Assembly (NCBI GenBank): GCA_028622995.1
Contig: JAJQJQ010000006.1
Location: forward strand, 2,728,001-2,792,000
Length of the DNA stretch: 64,000 nt
Reading direction: 5' to 3'
From: Panagrolaimus kolymaensis
Taxonomy: Eukaryota; Nematoda; Chromadorea; Rhabditida; Panagrolaimidae
The notes under the pieces were generated by a model. That model was not told the DNA's origin and searched no databases. It worked only from the letters and a program-made list of their open reading frames with translations. The position numbers were made by a program, and so were the translations under genes. Shown one piece after another: positions 47,354-58,141 of the stretch (position 1 is the stretch's first letter; every line of letters starts with the position of its first letter).

Positions 47354-47754
47354 ATTTACAGTTAAAAATATTTTTTATAATTGTTTGTTTTTATAGTTTT
47401 TGAAAAAATAATTTAGTAAATAAAAATTTAAAAAAATAAAAAGTTTATGAACTTTTCAAAATTGGATAAACTCAAATTGTAAAAGGCATAAACAACTAGA
47501 TGCTATGTGTAGAACCACCAGAAAGAAGCTATATTATTAAATATTTTTCCTCTGCATCTCTCATTGAAGGAGTTTCAACCATAGCTTTTTCTTACTCTTC
47601 GAATTACATAACAGCCAAAGCAATGAAAATAACATGCAAATTTTTAACACCGTTGAAAGTTTATAAAAGCACGAAATGATTTGTATCAAGCTTTCAAACT
47701 TCGCTTCAAATTTGTGTTTGTGCTGGTCGTCGTCGTCGTTGTGTTTCATCAAAA
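47354..47754. other. Short intergenic region
   Basis: 3' end of the cathepsin (AATAAA at 47419) and upstream DNA of the next gene, with GTCGTCGTCGTCG-like triplets just before its ATG. Nothing else seen. Confidence 0.5.
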
Positions 47755-48451
47755 ATGCGTCTTCTTTTTCTTCTTTGTTTTTTGATTCTTGGAATCTTTG
47801 CTCATAAAGAAAGTCAACCTCCACCATTTCATGCTCGTACTCCACATTATCGAGGTGGCTATGTTATTCCATCTCGTCAACCTTATTATCGTGATGGTGG
47901 TTATGTAAATGGACATTATGATGGACCAGAATATGATCCTGAAAGTTATTATCAATATGGTGGATTTAATGGTGAAAAGTAAGTTTATTTTTTATGATTT
48001 TGTCTTTATGATGTTTGCTTCTTTTTTTAGTATGGATGATTATGATTTCATTCCTTATTATCGTCGCTCTGTTAAACCTGTTGCAAAACCTCATGGTCAA
48101 AGATTCGTTCCTCGTCGCTTCCGTCGTTCTGAACGTTCATTCGGTTATTTTCCATCTCGTGGTCGTCGTTCTATCGCTGGTCCATTAGAATCTCAAGATG
48201 TCATGGAAGAACTCCTTCAAAAAACTCAACATGGTAATGATCATTATGAAGCTTTAAAGAAATTGGGATCCGATATGTTTGAACTTTATTTTGATGAAAT
48301 CGTCACCAACTATTGTTTGAACAATGCTGGAAGTGAAAGTGTTGATGACCTCAAAAAAGTTAAAGAAAATCAAAGCAAACTTGGTGAACGTAAAAAGAAA
48401 CTCGAAGAAGAACGCAAAGTATTTCTTGAAAAGCATGGTCAAAAAAACTAA
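47755..48451 (+). CDS. Small secreted protein with processing sites, paralogue 1
   Basis: Function not recognised. Two exons (47755-47978, 48031-48451) join to 214 residues. A strong signal peptide (LLFLLCFLILGIFA) is followed by a Tyr/Pro/Gly-rich segment (HYRGGYVIPSRQPYYRDGG), then a basic segment with dibasic and tetrabasic sites (YYRRS, PRRFRRSERS, SRGRRS) and a helical, charged C-terminus with KTQHGNDHYEALKKLG, SKLGERKKKLEEERK and FLEKHGQ. The processing sites would release a short peptide ending in G before RR, a possible C-terminal amidation signal. The C-terminal half matches the next gene downstream, with the intron at the same place and phase. AATAAA at 48482. Confidence 0.82.
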
Positions 48452-48741
48452 ATAATTTGTTTAATGTAATGTAATAATATTAATAAATGTAATTACCTAA
48501 CTTTATTTTTTTGGAAGCTAACATAATAACTATTTCATCAATGAGCAAAAGACGATCACAAGTTTTTTTAAACTAAAAAAGATTAAAATTACAAGCAGCG
48601 GGTTTTAACAAGAAAATTTGTTGGGTTGAAAGTTGTTAGTTTTACAAAGGTTTCATTCATTTTTCAAACAGAAGCAATCTTCTTTCTTTTTGTGCTGCTG
48701 CATTGCTTGAATTGATATTGTTTTATTATTAGCTGAGAATA

Positions 48742-49447
48742 ATGGCAACAGAAGAAGCAGATTATGGAGAAGGAGGTCATTTTACAATGACTAAAGAAGA
48801 ATTCCAAAGTTTAGTTCAATTTATCAGCCAACATCGAAATGAATCAAAAGTAAAATATTATGGAGATGAATATGGAAGTGATGATGTCGAACAACAAGAT
48901 TATGATCCAGAAGCTACTTCCAATGAAGAAGATATCGAAGATGGAAATGACGATGATTCCGCAGCTTTAGAAGATGATCCTCAAAAGGAAAAGTAAGTTT
49001 GTTTATTGTTATTCCTTTGATTTTGGATGATTGTGTTATTATTTTGCTGTTTCAACGTTTTTCGTCCTTTTTAGCAATGCTCAAGAAGGTCATCCTCATC
49101 GTCGAATTCGCCGTATTCGTCAAACTCAACGCTCATTCATGAATCTTCCATCTCGTAATCTTCGCTCTTTGGATGGTTCTAAAAGTCTTATGGAAGAAAT
49201 GTTAAAGAAAACTCAACATGGTGAAGAACATTACAATGCTTTCAAGAAGCTTGGATTCGAAATGTTTGATGTTTACTTCGATGAAATGATCAATAACCGC
49301 CGCTTGAACAATACTCCTGATGATGAAGATCATGCGGATGAACGAAATCAACTCAAAGATGAACAAAGCAAACTTGGTGAACGCAAAAAGATGCTCAAAG
49401 AAGAACGAAAAGAATTTCTTGAAAAGCATGGACGAAAAAGTCAATAA
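48742..49447 (+). CDS. Small charged protein, paralogue 2 (no signal peptide)
   Basis: Function not recognised. Two exons (48742-48992, 49075-49447) join to 207 residues. Exon 2 is clearly paralogous to the gene at 47755: KTQHGEEHYNAFKKLG, MFDVYFDEM, QSKLGERKKMLKEERKEFL and EKHG match. Exon 1 is different: no signal peptide, but a helix HFTMTKEEFQSLVQFISQH and an acidic run (QQDYDPEATSNEEDIEDG). This exon-1 type resembles exon 1 of the gene at 52125 (DFKLTPKGFKAMVENV, then an acidic run), with the same intron phase. The tetrabasic and Gly-Arg-Arg sites of paralogue 1 are only partly kept. A TTATTAG acceptor ending at 48732 lies 9 bases before the ATG. AATAAA at 49513. Confidence 0.8.
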
Positions 49448-50074
49448 ATTGTTTCATATGTATTTTATTTTATGTTTCTTTACTTTGTTTTGATATATTT
49501 TTGTAATGTGTTAATAAAAACTTGTATTGAAAACTTTGTTATCATTTCCATTTGACAAAAAAGCGACCATGAAATTATCTAACTGTATCTTTGAAACCTT
49601 TTTACGAATTCAACAAAGGGATGAAACATGTTTGCTAAAAGAAAAAGTTGTTTTAAAGTTTTTCTTCTTATGGGATGCATTACTAACGTAGGAAATACAA
49701 TTTCACAAGAATTTTTTGCTAAGTTTTTTTTCATTAAATTTATGCATTACAAACAAAATTTTCTTAAACCCTTTTTTGCTACTTACATAGAAGTATGCTC
49801 ACCATGAGTTGCTCTTCCAAACGGTACACACATCTCTTTACTGAATCAATATTTCCTTTTCAACCCTTTTTATAAATACTTCATACTGCGAAGTGTCATT
49901 CCAAGAATACATATAAATTACGCAAAACATTTATAAAAGTAGTTTGTTTGTTTTCACACTTTTACGATATTTTGTATTTTAAGCTTCATATTAGTGTCAC
50001 AAAAAAAAATGTTAAAGAAAAACATTTAAGTTTGTTTTTCATTTTATGTAAATGAACAGGGATGTTTTTCTTAC

Positions 50075-50436
50075 ATTTGTTTCAAATGCTTCTTTGAAAG
50101 CAACTCCAGCAGCGGGATCAATTTTCAAACAAACAACTCCATCCTTTTCCACGTTAGTCTAAAATTTAAGTGGTTTGGTAAAATTTTTGTTCATTCAAAA
50201 ATACCTTTAAAAATTCAATAAAATGATCGGAAGCAAAAATTTGTGGAATGGTGAAGAGCTGCAGAGTAATCAATTTGGAAGGTAATTTAACTTTTGATAT
50301 TTTCCTTCCTAGTAATTTTGATTGTGCGTCATTTCGTTCGAGCTCGGAAATGATGCATGGGAAAATTGCAAAGAAAATGAAAAAATTTGCAATGGCGGCT
50401 GATTCTGAGTTATCAAAGGATGCCAAAATGTTCTAA
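50075..50436 (-). pseudogene. Two exon-like fragments of an unknown gene
   Basis: On the minus strand an open segment 50205-50436 follows a TTTAG acceptor, lacks any ATG start in frame, and contains a hydrophobic run (NFFIFFAIFPCII) then FTIPQIFASDHFIEFLK. A GTATTT donor joins in frame to 50075-50158 (TNVEKDGVVCLKIDPAAGVAF), which ends at a GTAAGA donor. A further short open stretch at about 49.8 kb (CVPFGRATHGEHTS) may belong to it, but its phase does not fit. The upstream exon is absent: 30 bases away lies a Helitron-like end. I read this as a captured or broken gene fragment. The family is not recognised. Confidence 0.4.
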
Positions 50437-50465
50437 AGATGCAAAATGATTGCAAAAAATTACTT

Positions 50466-50495
50466 TCATGGCGGCCGAAGGCCGGCGGAGTTATA
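50466..50495 (+). mobile_element. Degenerate Helitron-like 3' hairpin
   Basis: TTCATGGCGGCCGAAGGCCG resembles the Helitron 3' end at 19.55 kb (TTCATGGCGG..CGAAGG), with palindrome CGGCCGAAGGCCG at 50472-50484, but the terminal CTAG is missing. It is probably a related or decayed end. Confidence 0.45.
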
Positions 50496-50769
50496 AATGA
50501 ACATTAAACTTTATTTTAAAAAAAAATGAGTGGAAGGTGTCCGTGAGAAGCTTTAAATAATTTTGGGTTCTTTAGAACGATTGGGTGCATTTAAATTGCA
50601 GAAATGTAGGGAAAAATTGGCCATAATGGAAGCACTTTGTGCTTAGGAAATTTTAAGACAAAATTGTTCATTCTTTAATGAGTTAAAAGCAGTGGTGATG
50701 TTATTAAAATTTTTATATCGCTCTGATAAAGATATTAGATTCCATTGGGAGGACGTTTAGGTGTATGAG

Positions 50770-51003
50770 ATGAGGATTTTAGATCCCGGCGATCATTTGC
50801 AATTGATTTGTATGCTATAGGAATTGTTAAGGCAATTTAGAACAAGTTTAGAGGACATTAAAGAAGTAAATTAGCCATGGATGTTGCGGAAATGATAATC
50901 TTATCTTCCAGAGTAAGGAATCAAATAATTAATGTCAAAATTTTCGTAATAATTTGCGTAAAACAAGCTTCATAGCGGGCCGAAGGCCCGCGTAGCGCCT
51001 AGT
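50770..51003 (+). mobile_element. Non-autonomous Helitron, 3' part
   Basis: Matches the copy at 19.05-19.58 kb over its whole 3' part, including TTAAAGAAGTAAATTAGCC and the end hairpin GCGGGCCGAAGGCCCGC (50975-50991) followed by CTAG (50999-51002) and T. The hairpin stems of the two copies differ by paired changes that keep the pairing, so the structure is under selection in the family. This copy lacks the MITE and shows the empty site. The left end is not defined. Confidence 0.75.
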
Positions 51004-52012
51004 TTCAGATGAATTTTCATTGAATGATTGGGTTTGTATCCTATAAATTTTTTTGATTTCATTGTTATTTTTTTTAAATTTAGAACATTTTTTTGTTGCA
51101 TTTTTTTCGTCTTACCATTTTGTTGTTGCATTTGGAAATAAGCAAATTAAACCTTCAACTAAGAGAGGTTGATTGTTTGAATTGACAATATCCACATATA
51201 TCAAACCTGCCTGTTTAATTTGGTGGCATGGTAAAAGCTCTAATTCTTTTATAGTTATTCGTTGATGATAAAGCCACAAGACTTAGTGGCGGTTGATTAA
51301 GTAATTTTTGATTTATTTCAGCTATGGCATTTGAATATTCACTCGGCAACGGCATTTTCTTGAATGATTATAAATTGTCTAAAAATTTCTCTAAAAAACA
51401 ATTTTGTTTAATGGGTAAATAAAATCTATTCCAACTGGACCATTTGTTAGTTAGTAGCATGTGTGTGAGCCATGCAGTTGTTAGTGGTTATTATTTTGCA
51501 TGAATGGAGTGACCTAACATTTTTAAAAATAATCTTTTAGGCTGACAATGGCCATCATTGTCTTTGAGTTTTTTTATTATGAAAGAAGAACACTTACACA
51601 CATTTTATTATGGATAATGAATATCTCAAAAACCAAATTTAATTATGGAACTCAAACAAAAAAAAGACAAGCTAAATTTAAAGCAAAAATATTTTTGTAA
51701 TATAAAAGTGTTAATAACTAATCGATTGAAAGCATTGCTATCATTTCCATCCGACAAAAAAAGCTACCATGAAATTTTCTAAAAGTGACTTTGAAACATT
51801 TTTTACGATTTCAAACTTAGTTACTCAACGAATGGATGAAATATGTTTTCATAGAGCAAATGGTGGCATAGAATAATCCTTCTTATGGGTTAGCACATAT
51901 TTGACTTTAATTTAAAAAATTGATAACAAAGTTTTCGAAGATAATGAAGAAGAAAAAATGAAAGAAAAAAATATTATTTTTTTTGGGTTTTCTTTAATCT
52001 TGAATGGAAAAA

Positions 52013-52034
52013 AGCGATAGGTTAGCCTATCGCT
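52013..52034. other. Perfect 9-bp hairpin upstream of coiled-coil gene
   Basis: AGCGATAGG and CCTATCGCT separated by TTAG, about 90 bases before the ATG at 52125. It could be a regulatory or RNA element, or chance. Confidence 0.4.
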
Positions 52035-52124
52035 CATTCAAATATGAATCGTTTCATTTTTTTTTGTTGATACAATCATTTTCTCTTCATTCATTTGTAT
52101 TATTGCTATTTGACTAATTAAATA

Positions 52125-53900
52125 ATGCCGCCGTTAGAAAAACATTTCAATGATGTTGGACGTGACTTTAAATTAACTCCAAAAGGATTCAAGGCTATGG
52201 TTGAAAATGTTAAGCGTCAACAACAAACTGTTTCAAAGGTGCATCTTGTGGAAGATTCTGAAGAAGGCGAACATGATTGTGATTTAGAACTTGACCAACG
52301 TGAACCTCTTGATAAAAAGTAAGTTTCATGTTTACTCTTTTATTCGTGATGAACAAACACGCTGCCATCAATTTTTACTTCTGCTGCAGTTTGAGAAGTT
52401 TTGATTAATGTTTTAAACCAAGAATGCTAATTTATTTTAACCTTAGTTTTATAGCATCAAGCAACAAACTGATTTCTTGAATCGAGAAACATACATCACA
52501 GAAAAAATGGCAAGAAAGAAGATAACTGAAATGGAAAAACGTGATGCCAAAGTTCAAGCTGAATTGAAAGAACTCAATGCTCAATCTGAACGTACGACTC
52601 GTGAACAACAAGAACTTAAAGCTGAAATCGCAATCGTTGAAGAACGTATAAAATTGATGGAGAAGCAGGTGGATGGTACAAAAGAAGTTGAAGATATCGA
52701 TGACATGTTGCTTACAAGAACTAAAGAAGAATTTCAAAACGCAACTAAACGTTACCATGATCTTGAAAATGAAGTTAAAGTTGTGACTAACATAAACCGA
52801 TATGAAAAACAATCCCTTGCTGATCATGCTTCTGCTGCTAAAAAAGAAGAAAATGCTATGAAAAATGAAATTTTGAAACTCCAAGCTGTTATTAAAGATA
52901 GAAAACTTCAACTCGCATCATGTCAAAGCAAAATTGATATTGTAAGTACTTAGAGTTAATATAGTCAAGTTTCTTGTTTCGACGTTTCTTCACTTATGTG
53001 CTATGTCAACCTATTTACCTTTGTATGAAAGAGATGTTTCATTGCGCCCTATTTTTTACTTGTTTTCTCAACGAATTCTTATATTTTAGGATAACGTCAA
53101 ACATGAAACAGAACGTCAGCAACTTCTCTCTGCTGTTAAGAAGGTTGAAATGCTTTTGCTAATATCTATGTATGATAAAGAAAAGGTTAAATTCGCTCAA
53201 AATCACATCAAAGCAGATGAGAATATCGCATGTTATCGCAAAGCTATCGAGCATGAAGTTGATGAAACACGTCGTGAAATGCTTCAAAAGAATTTGTCAT
53301 CATGGATATTATTCAAATCACAAACAGCTGTGTCAAAACAAACTCTCGATACTGTATTCTTTGATAAACTAGAAAAGCTTGAAAATGGTGCTAATTTCCA
53401 TGACATTGCTGAATTTGAAGTCCCGAATTTTTGTACTTCTGCTACACCTGGGAAGGATTTGGTCTTACTTCAACAACCATCCATTCCTGATGTTATTAAG
53501 AATACTTGTGATGTCAATCCTTCTCCACCAACAAATCAACAAAGAACAAATGAAACTTCCTCTGGGTTTCTTCCTAAAGTTGTTGCTGAAAAATCAAACA
53601 ATAATGTTCCAAAGAATTTAACATTGCTGGATATTCCGATAGTTAAAGCGGACAGTGCAGATGGATCTCCAGGCAGTATGTTTATATTAAACTTTTTAAA
53701 ACTACTTATCTCATTTTTTAGGATGTTATCCTATAGGTGTAATTCCACCTTATTATGTTTCTAATCAAAAGGGCGTTTGGACTCCTCCTGCTATTCGACA
53801 AGATGATGGCGTATTTGATTTTTCTCCTCGTCGTACTAATACTTCTGCTGCTAATAATTCTCTTTCTACAGCTTCTATCGCTACTTCAAACGAAGAATAA
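52125..53900 (+). CDS. Coiled-coil protein of unknown function
   Basis: Four exons (52125-52318, 52455-52941, 53090-53675, 53722-53900) join to 481 residues. Exon 1 codes for a short helix (DFKLTPKGFKAMVENVKRQQ) and an acidic patch (EDSEEGEHDCDLELDQRE), and resembles exon 1 of the gene at 48742. Residues about 75-260 are a strongly predicted coiled coil (KMARKKITEMEKRDAKVQAE and similar heptads rich in K, E, Q). The C-terminal 200 residues are disordered, with prolines and a Y/P/W patch (IPPYYVSNQKGVWTPP). No signal peptide or membrane segment. A structural or scaffold role is likely, but no family is recognised. AATAAA at 53988. Confidence 0.83.
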
Positions 53901-56046
53901 TCATTGCTTGCTCAAGTTTTAATCGTTTATAATGGTTCTAATTATATATTATGTTGTTTGAATATTAATATTTTTATGTTTAATTTCAATAAATGTTTAC
54001 AAATCATTTAACTATAAAAAAAAAAGGAATTTTTTGTTTTACGTTTGCTACTTTTCACTATGATTGTAAATTCATTGCCCATGGCACGCTTGTTATTTTT
54101 AACTCATTTTTTTGTGTGGACTGATCTAAATCTTTTGTTTTGTCAGTAATGAAAAGCTTCAAAAAAAGAAGCTTTATTCAAGTAACAGTAGTTCTATTTA
54201 CTCCCTTGATTCATGCATTAATGGAATTATCGCGTTATTAATTCCTTTCTAGTTTTAGCGTCTTTGAAATACATTGAACATACACCGACAATTGTTAATT
54301 TCCATTTTGTTAAAAAAAGTAATCAGAAGAGCGCCGATGTAAAGTGATTTCACCATTAATGAAAGCCTGTAAAATTTTGCAGTTGATTTAAATTTCCTAT
54401 GATCTAAAGAAAAATGCATTAATTGTGCCAATGTTGCATTTATAAAGAGACAGCATTGCTAGAAGAATATCCATGGTCGAAATCAATTTTAGGAGAAGAT
54501 AATGATGATGGACATACTTGAGATTATTGCTGTTTTGTTATGTCAATAGACAGTAAATATTTTTCGGGTGCGCTACACTTTGCATAATTTGTACCTTGGC
54601 GCCAAGGTACAAGATTATGCTGCATAATGGCGGGAAAAAAGCGCGCCAAGGTACAAGTAATTAGGGCATTCTCAATAACGAAAAATAAATAAGATAATGC
54701 TTTGATACATAGATTAATTTCTAATGTTATGATACAAAATACATTATAATTAACAATTTAAAAAATTTAAAATCAACAATAAAAAAGTGGAAAAGTTTAA
54801 TTTTTGTTTAGTGATACATCACATCACTTATTGAAAAAAACTAAATATTTTTTTATTACGTTGTTAATGAATATGGTAGCCAATAGCAAGCTTTTTTGAA
54901 AAAGTGTTTTTACTTCACCTATTACTGAATTTTATATAATTGGAATATATAATTATCAGCAAAGGTTTAACGATTCTACTGAAAGTATAACTCATTGTTG
55001 GTTGCCTACAATTTTTGAACATCTTTTACTGTAAGGATTTCGCTTTTGCAATTTTCAAAACTAAATAAGATTACAGTGGCTTAATTAAAACAATGTCAAG
55101 CGGCAGGTTAAAATTAGTTGACGTTTAAAAAATTTAACCTGTACGCATTTATTCATTCTGGATCATATGTTTTGGAAGTTACAAAATCATATTCTATCAA
55201 CTTAATTTAAAAAAGGGTGAATAGTGTTAGTTCAAACCTTTTTAGTTATTAGTCTATAGAAACTATTTCTAAAGTTGTATTTTAATATTGTTAATTAAAA
55301 TATGCAAATTTCCTTTTTATTTGAACAGTAAAAGTTAATTCAAAAGTTAAACATTTGCTATTCATAAACAACCAATTTGCTTGTTCCTTATTATTGAGAA
55401 TGCCCTAATTACTTGTACCTTGGCGCGCTTTTTTCCCGCCATTATGCAGCATAATCTTGTACCTTGGCGCCAAGGTACAAATTATGCAAAGTGTCCTTTG
55501 CCCTATTTTTCAGCTAAAAACAAAAATAAGTTTCATCTTTGGGCATCGAAAGTGACAAAAAAATGGATTTGAATGAAAACGCTTTCACACACAACAATTA
55601 AGCTTTGATAAAAAAAAATTGATACTAGTTTTATTCCAATACTTTATGCGTCAAAGTTTTTTTGATAATAAAAAAGTCAGTAATAAAATAATCTTCAGAA
55701 GCTGATTGTGAATTCGAACGATGAATTCGATGATTAGCTCCGTCATCTTTCTTTCCCATTCATCCCCATCAAAAAAAATGTCTCTCCACGAAATACCATG
55801 ATTTTCACGAACTTTCTATTGGCTTTTTTCCATCGAAAAAAAATTGACGCGCGTCAACAAATTTTTTTTCTTTCTTTAGAGCTTTCAAGGACGAAAAAGT
55901 AATTCCGCCAGCTTTAATCCTCATCGAAGAATTGATTGAATTTTTTTATGCCAATTTGAGGAATCTCTTAATATTATTTCATGTTACGTATACCCTCATC
56001 AAATTTGGAAAGCTGTTAACGAATTTTAGCTTCTCTTTTCTCAATA
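53901..56046. other. 2.1-kb gene-free region with inverted-repeat element
   Basis: No gene found. Its centre is a 920-bp element with long terminal inverted repeats (54575-55494). The stretch 55.6-56.0 kb should hold the promoter of the next gene. Confidence 0.6.
54575..55494. mobile_element. 920-bp element with 104-bp terminal inverted repeats
   Basis: Arms 54575-54678 and 55391-55494 are inverted copies with no difference seen. The ends read ACACTTTGCATAATTTG. Each arm contains the 20-base palindrome GTACCTTGGCGCCAAGGTAC. The interior, about 710 bp, is AT-rich without a plausible transposase frame. The identity of the arms suggests a young non-autonomous DNA transposon. No clean target duplication is visible, so the superfamily is open. 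Confidence 0.85.
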
Positions 56047-57637
56047 ATGTCCGCGAAAAAGGTATTGATTTGTTATTGTTAATATATTTATACAAAAAGT
56101 TTTTTTTTCGCAATTTTTACTTATATTCTATCCTTTAATTTTACCATTTATAATGAAATGCCATATTTTCTTCGTATAATTTTGATATTTCATTTGCATT
56201 TATTATCCATTTTTCGAGAATTTCGATGGTTTATAATAAGTGCAGTATAACTTTCAAGAGTTTACTGACGTGAATTTTTAAATACCTTTCTTTTTAGTAG
56301 TTTCAATTAATTTAATCGTTTTCTTTTATAGGCTTTGAATGCTGAAGAAGAAATAGAAAGAATAGAAAGGGATTACAGAAAGTACAAAGAAGAATTCGAG
56401 AAATGGAAAGAACAAAATCGGTAATTATCTAATTATTCTCTTTATTATTCACCATTTTTTTTTGTTTTTTAGAGCTGCGATTGGAACAGAAGCTTACAAC
56501 AAATATGTTCGAGATTTCGAGGAATGGGAGAAAGATGTCGAAAAAAGAAAAGCTACGGCTCGAAAGAAAGCTGATAATGAAAGAACAACATCCGAAAATG
56601 ATGGTAAACTTTAGACGCTACATTGACTTATTGGTAATAAATGGATTTTAGAAGCTGCAGCTAAAGTTTATGCTCAAACACATGAACAATATATGCGTAT
56701 TCATCAGAAAGGAATTGCTGATGATGCTATAAGAAGTCGACTAAGTGGTGGTTTTAAAACTGGTATGCATGCTTCACCTTTATCGTCATCGGCGAACTTA
56801 GTTAAAGTTGACCAAGGTATCTTTTTTTGTATATCATGATTAATAATATTCATACCTTTTTAGATAATATTGCTTCCTTGATGAGCTCGATGCAAACTGC
56901 AATAGCAACTGCCATCCGATCTCCTGCTGATAGTAAGTTTTGGAAGTATTTTTTCAAGCTTTAATGTCATTTTTTTTAGTTAAAATCCCTGCTCAAAGTG
57001 CTACTATTTCTGCGCCACCGTTAATGAAATCACAACAACCTCCTGCTCTAGTGGTGCAGCAACCTCCTGTGCCAAAACCTGTCCAATTATGGTGGACAAG
57101 GCAAGCAGAATATGGGCCACATGTAAGTTTAACTTGCACTCTAGTCTCTTTTTCACCAATCGTCTTTAGGATCGTCTATATGGTATGTTTGGGGCACGTG
57201 CAGCTCCAACAACAACGAAACAAGAAATTTCTGATTCTTATGATTACTATGTTCCTGGATGGTTGGTACAGAGAGAAATGGCAGAAAATTATCTTGTCTT
57301 TCCTAATCAATCGCACGTACCTTCGTTATCTCTTCACCCATCCAAAACTGATCCGGCACTACAAATACCTTCTCTTCTCAGCATGGATGTCAAACTTCCA
57401 CCTGATTTCTCTGTACCTCCGCCAATGTTTCGGCCAACTTTACCTCCATCCAATGTTCAATCTATGCCACAACCACCACCACAAATGCATATGCCTCCTG
57501 TTTACAATCCGAATATTCCACCACCACCTTTTATGTCAATGCCTCCGCCATCACATATTCAAGCTGGAATGAAAAGAAATCATTCATTTCCTGGTCGTCA
57601 ATTAGAACCAATGCATATTCCACCTCAACGTGGTTAA
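56047..57637 (+). CDS. Charged helical protein with proline-rich tail, unknown
   Basis: Seven exons (56047-56061, 56332-56420, 56473-56603, 56652-56816, 56864-56932, 56980-57122, 57170-57637) join to 359 residues. The first exon codes for only five residues (MSAKK). Residues about 10-85 form long charged helices with aromatic spacing (DYRKYKEEFEKWKEQN, YNKYVRDFEEWEKDVEKRK) that recall the last helix of HMG-box proteins and the adjacent region of SMARCE1, but no complete HMG box is present. A middle segment has LWWTRQAEYGPH and LYGMFGAR, then YDYYVPGWLVQREMAENYL, and the last 110 residues are P/M/Q-rich (PPPMFRPTLPPSNVQ). This looks like a nuclear adaptor or RNA-associated protein, but that is only inference. 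AATAAA at 57770. Confidence 0.8.
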
Positions 57638-58141
57638 TTACTGGTCGTTTTTGTTCAACATGGTTACTTTTTGTCAAGATTGCTATTTTATAAATCATTA
57701 GATTTTGAGATGATCTCTGTTTTTTTCTTGCATGTTTTTATTGTTTTCATTTTTTACTTGTTCAGCAGAAATAAAATGATTTTATAAAATTTTTTTGTTT
57801 TGTTTTTTGATTACGTTAACTAATAAAGTTTTTGTCTGCTTTTTCTTTGATATTTTAATCATTTTTTGAACATGTGTGAAAATAGTTTTAATTAATCCAA
57901 TAGTTGGTAAAACATCCATACTTATTGAAACTAAAATTTTGGTAGAACAAAAAAATGGGTGCAGCGTTTTTCTTGTTGAAATTCAAGACATTTTTTTCAA
58001 AGGAATGATTTCGAAATTTGTTTGTTGTTTCGAGTCGAAACAATGTTTTGCATAAAAAAAGCGCGCAACATTTTTTAAAAATTTCATTCCTTCCAACTTA
58101 TTACTTTGTTTCATTGATTGATTCAATTATTTACTAACAAA
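57638..58141. other. Short intergenic region
   Basis: 3' end of the proline-rich gene (AATAAA at 57770) and upstream DNA of the exonuclease gene. Nothing else seen. Confidence 0.5.

Larger units (their letters stand above)
49448..52124. other. 2.7-kb region with gene fragments and Helitron ends
   Basis: No intact gene found. It contains a minus-strand pair of exon-like fragments (50075-50436), a Helitron-type hairpin at 50472-50484, a Helitron 3' end at 50975-51003 and a short hairpin (52013-52034) upstream of the next gene. Confidence 0.55.
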
